64,000 nucleotides of DNA, from the NCBI RefSeq assembly GCF_003073135.1, contig NZ_PGDQ01000011.1:62001-126000 (forward strand), given 5' to 3'. The notes under the pieces are model-generated. The model made no database searches and was not told where the DNA came from. It saw only the letters and a list, made by a program, of their open reading frames with translations. The DNA comes from Euzebya rosea. GTDB taxonomy: Bacteria; Actinomycetota; Nitriliruptoria; Euzebyales; Euzebyaceae. A program made the position numbers and the translations under genes. How positions within the stretch are numbered: position 1 is the first letter of the stretch; each line of letters starts with the position of its first letter. Shown piece after piece: positions 61,951-64,000 of this stretch.

Positions 61951-62427
61951 CTACGCCTCCGCGGGACCACCCTGCACCGCCGCGACCATCTCCTCCATGG
62001 AGACCTCGCTCGTTCGGGTGTGCAGGCTCCACTGGTGGCCGAACGGGTCCTGGACGGTCGCCGCCCGTTCGCCGTAGAACTCGTCCTTCGGCGGTCGCAG
62101 CACGGTGGCTCCCGCCTCCTCGGCACGCGCAACGGCGGCATCGACGTCGGGCACGTAGCGGTGGAGGATCACCGACGTCGACCCCGTCCGGTCCGGACTG
62201 CGGGTCGGGCCGTCGTCCATCTCCGGGGACATGTCGGCAAGGTAGAACGGATGGCCGTCGATGGCCATCTCGGCGTGCCCGACCCGCCCGTTCGGCATCG
62301 CGAGCCGCATCCTCTCCTCCGCCCCGAACGCCGCGGTGTAGAAGTCGATCGCAGACGCAGCCCCCTCCACGATCAGGTAGGGGATGACGCCCTCGTGGCC
62401 CGGTCGGTCGTAGCGGATGTCGGCCAT
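61951..62427 (-). CDS. VOC superfamily (glyoxalase/PhnB-like) protein
   Basis: The 158-residue protein starts at ATG 62427. It has the VOC paired beta-alpha-beta-beta-beta modules: VIPYLIVEGAASAIDFYTAA, RVGHAEMAIDGHPFYLADMS, then VILHRYVPDVDAAVARAEEA and ERAATVQDPFGHQWSLHT. Metal-binding positions are partly present (E in HAEM, H in GHQW). PhnB-like proteins of this group are of uncertain substrate. Convergent with the 61243 gene, 6 bases apart. Confidence 0.9.
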   Translation of the reverse strand: MADIRYDRPGHEGVIPYLIVEGAASAIDFYTAAFGAEERMRLAMPNGRVGHAEMAIDGHPFYLADMSPEMDDGPTRSPDRTGSTSVILHRYVPDVDAAVARAEEAGATVLRPPKDEFYGERAATVQDPFGHQWSLHTRTSEVSMEEMVAAVQGGPAEA

Positions 62428-62586
62428 GCGCGTCACTCCTCGTGCTGAAGGCAGTTCAGTATCTCCGTCACTGGGCATCCTCCCACCGTCGCCGTGGTCC
62501 TTCCAGACCCACCGCCACGAAACTTTCGCCGCTCCGGACGGTCCAACGACCGTACGACCCACCCTCACGAACGGGAGCCACCTGCC

Positions 62587-62832
62587 ATGCCCATGACGTC
62601 CACGTCCTCGCCCGTCCGGCGCATCATCCAGACCGCCTCGCCGAACGAGACGGTCTACGGCATCGGCGACGGCTGGCGGATCTACGCCCAGACGGGTGAC
62701 GGCTGGCAACCGATCGGCACGATCATGGACCCGGTCCGGATCGGGGCCCGCATGACGATCATCAGCGACCACGTCGTGAGCTTCTCCTCCGTCGTGGTCA
62801 GCGACGACCCGGTCGCGAGCTCGGCCGCCTGA
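62587..62832 (+). CDS. Small hypothetical protein
   Basis: The 81-residue product starts at ATG 62587 (ATG 62593 possible) with GGGAG upstream. It contains RRIIQTASPNETVYGIGDGW and RIYAQTGDGWQPIGTI followed by MDPVRIGARMTIISDHVVSF, i.e. a small all-beta protein. No family recognised. It lies between the divergent VOC gene and the downstream RecB-like gene. Confidence 0.65.
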   Translation: MPMTSTSSPVRRIIQTASPNETVYGIGDGWRIYAQTGDGWQPIGTIMDPVRIGARMTIISDHVVSFSSVVVSDDPVASSAA

Positions 62833-62907
62833 CCCGCCGCCGCGGCACGGTCGCCGGACGGTCGTTGTCGGATCTGACGACGGGGAGGGGTCACACTCCC
62901 GGGCACG

Positions 62908-64000
62908 ATGAGCGCCGCCAAGCCCCTGTCCAACCGAGACGTCCGCCGAGCACCGCTGCTGGATGCGCGCGCCGCCACGCGCTGTCCGCTGCGCACCCAC
63001 CTGATGATCGAGCCGCCCGAGCACGTGGTGGAGCAGCCGCTGCCCGTCGACGTGCTCGTGCGCATCGAGGAGGGCCGGGCGTTCGAGGACCAGGTCATGG
63101 CCGAGGTCGCTGCGGCCGTGGGCGACCTGCCGGACCTGACGGGCGACGAGGCCGGCACCCTCGCCGCCATGGCCGAGGGCGTCCCCGTCATCGCACAGGC
63201 CGAGCTGCGTGACCACGCCGGACGCCGCACCGGCCGCCCCGACCTGCTGGTCGGGCTGCCCCACCCCACCACCGACGGGCGGACCGCCTACATGCCCGTC
63301 GAGGTGAAGGCCCACCTCGTCACCGCCGGCGGGAAGTCCGGGTCGCTCGGGCCGCTGCGGGCCTGCGCCCACACCGACGTGGCAGGTGGGATCGACCCCG
63401 CCACGGTCGCCGAGGTCGAGGGGCCGTGGACCCGGAAGCGTCCCGACGACCTGCTGCAGCTGGCCCACTACCACCGCCTGCTGGAGCACCACGGGCACGC
63501 CGGACCGGGATGGGCCGGCGTCATCGGCTCCGACCGCACCCTCGCCCTCGTCGACCTGACCGCGCCGACCTTCCAGTCATGGCGCAACGTGTCGGGTCGG
63601 TGGTCGACCCTGGAGAAGTACGACCGCGAGTTCGGGTTCCGCCTGGACGTTGCGGCGCTCGCGACCGACCGGGTGGACGGGCTGACCGACGAGGATCCGC
63701 TGGTCGTCCCGGCCCGCTCCAGCGAATGCGATCGATGCCGGTTCGAGGGTGTCTGCGCCCCGCGCATGGAGGACGCCGACGAGCTGACCCTGCTGCCGAA
63801 GGTCACTTGGGACGTGCGGCAGCGCCTCCATGCCTCGGGCCTGACGACGCGGTCGGCGCTGGCGCTCGCCGATCCGGTGACCCTGCCCACCAACGCCATC
63901 CGCGAGGCCGCCGACCATGCGCGGGTCCAGACCAGCGGGGTGTCCCTCGCCCGGGTGAGGGGTGCGGATCGGCTGTCGTTGCCCCGCGCCGACGTCGAGG
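62908..64000 (+). CDS. RecB-like PD-(D/E)xK nuclease with Fe-S cysteines (TM0106-type), 5' part
   Basis: The frame opens at ATG 62908 (MSAAKPLSNRDVRRAPLLDA) and is still open at base 64000, so the C-terminus is missing. The nuclease core is seen in GRPDLLVG (Asp about 111) and MPVEVKAH (Glu about 132, Lys about 134), then a Q-L-A-H-Y helix (DLLQLAHYHRLL), as in RecB/Cas4/AddB nucleases. A Cys near residue 26 (ATRCPLRTHL) and a C-terminal trio SECDRCRFEGVCAP can make a 4Fe-4S cluster of the Cas4/AddB type. The later LTLLPKVTWDVRQRLHASGL resembles TM0106-type proteins, which usually continue into a helicase-like or RNase H region. Confidence 0.8.
   Translation, partial: MSAAKPLSNRDVRRAPLLDARAATRCPLRTHLMIEPPEHVVEQPLPVDVLVRIEEGRAFEDQVMAEVAAAVGDLPDLTGDEAGTLAAMAEGVPVIAQAELRDHAGRRTGRPDLLVGLPHPTTDGRTAYMPVEVKAHLVTAGGKSGSLGPLRACAHTDVAGGIDPATVAEVEGPWTRKRPDDLLQLAHYHRLLEHHGHAGPGWAGVIGSDRTLALVDLTAPTFQSWRNVSGRWSTLEKYDREFGFRLDVAALATDRVDGLTDEDPLVVPARSSECDRCRFEGVCAPRMEDADELTLLPKVTWDVRQRLHASGLTTRSALALADPVTLPTNAIREAADHARVQTSGVSLARVRGADRLSLPRADVE

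Overview
The window is high-GC actinobacterial chromosome. Six separate proteins carry cell wall-binding repeat 2 (CWB2) modules. Other actinobacterial markers are a DUF4191 protein, an AfsR/SARP regulator, an MpaB-like DUF2236 protein, CYTH-CHAD and HerA/NurA homologues. Together these suggest a deep-branching actinobacterium of the Euzebya/Nitriliruptoria kind; that placement is inference from content, not a match. I saw no rRNA, tRNA, insertion sequence, prophage or CRISPR array.

Layout. 1-18.7 kb: a cut-off membrane protein, a MarR regulator, an ABC exporter, a giant secreted sugar dehydrogenase/PKD/CWB2 protein, a pappalysin-like lipoprotein, a DM13 protein, a DUF4191/thioredoxin-fold pair, two more CWB2 proteins flanking a superfamily II helicase, an SDR and a PspC protein. 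18.8-32.2 kb: a DNA-end-processing block. sbcD, sbcC, nurA and a UvrD-like helicase form one tight minus-strand operon; a CWB2 gene separates them from a HerA-like ATPase, and a DNA adenine methylase is divergent from herA. 32.3-46.5 kb: GNAT, DUF3179 lipoprotein, a GGDEF-EAL protein coupled to an ABC ATPase, a TolB-like/CWB2 protein, a membrane protein coupled to a winged-helix regulator, CYTH-CHAD, an XRE regulator with its likely operator and target, yaaA, lysR and a 54-residue zinc-ribbon protein. 46.6-53.4 kb: a CWB2 protein and lipoprotein operon, a degenerate beta-lactamase-fold protein and a large SARP/NB-ARC regulator, with SARP-type direct repeats in two intergenic regions. 53.4-64 kb: mostly housekeeping or unknown genes (CsbD behind a SigF/SigB-like promoter, DEAD-box RNA helicase, cupin, DUF3293, DUF2236/TfoX pair, DDAH, VOC), ending in a RecB-like Fe-S nuclease that runs off the window.

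How the genes work together. The clearest system is the Mre11-Rad50/NurA-HerA-type end-resection set, an arrangement best known from archaea, here joined to a UvrD-family helicase and near a methylase. The second theme is surface decoration: six CWB2 proteins with different cargo domains, three of which share an upstream sequence motif. The third is small repeated DNA: a 37-bp palindrome in three copies (one inside a gene), a 38-bp GTGCAC-ended palindrome family in two clusters, and an 85-bp tandem repeat that forms the end of lysR and fills the yaaA leader.
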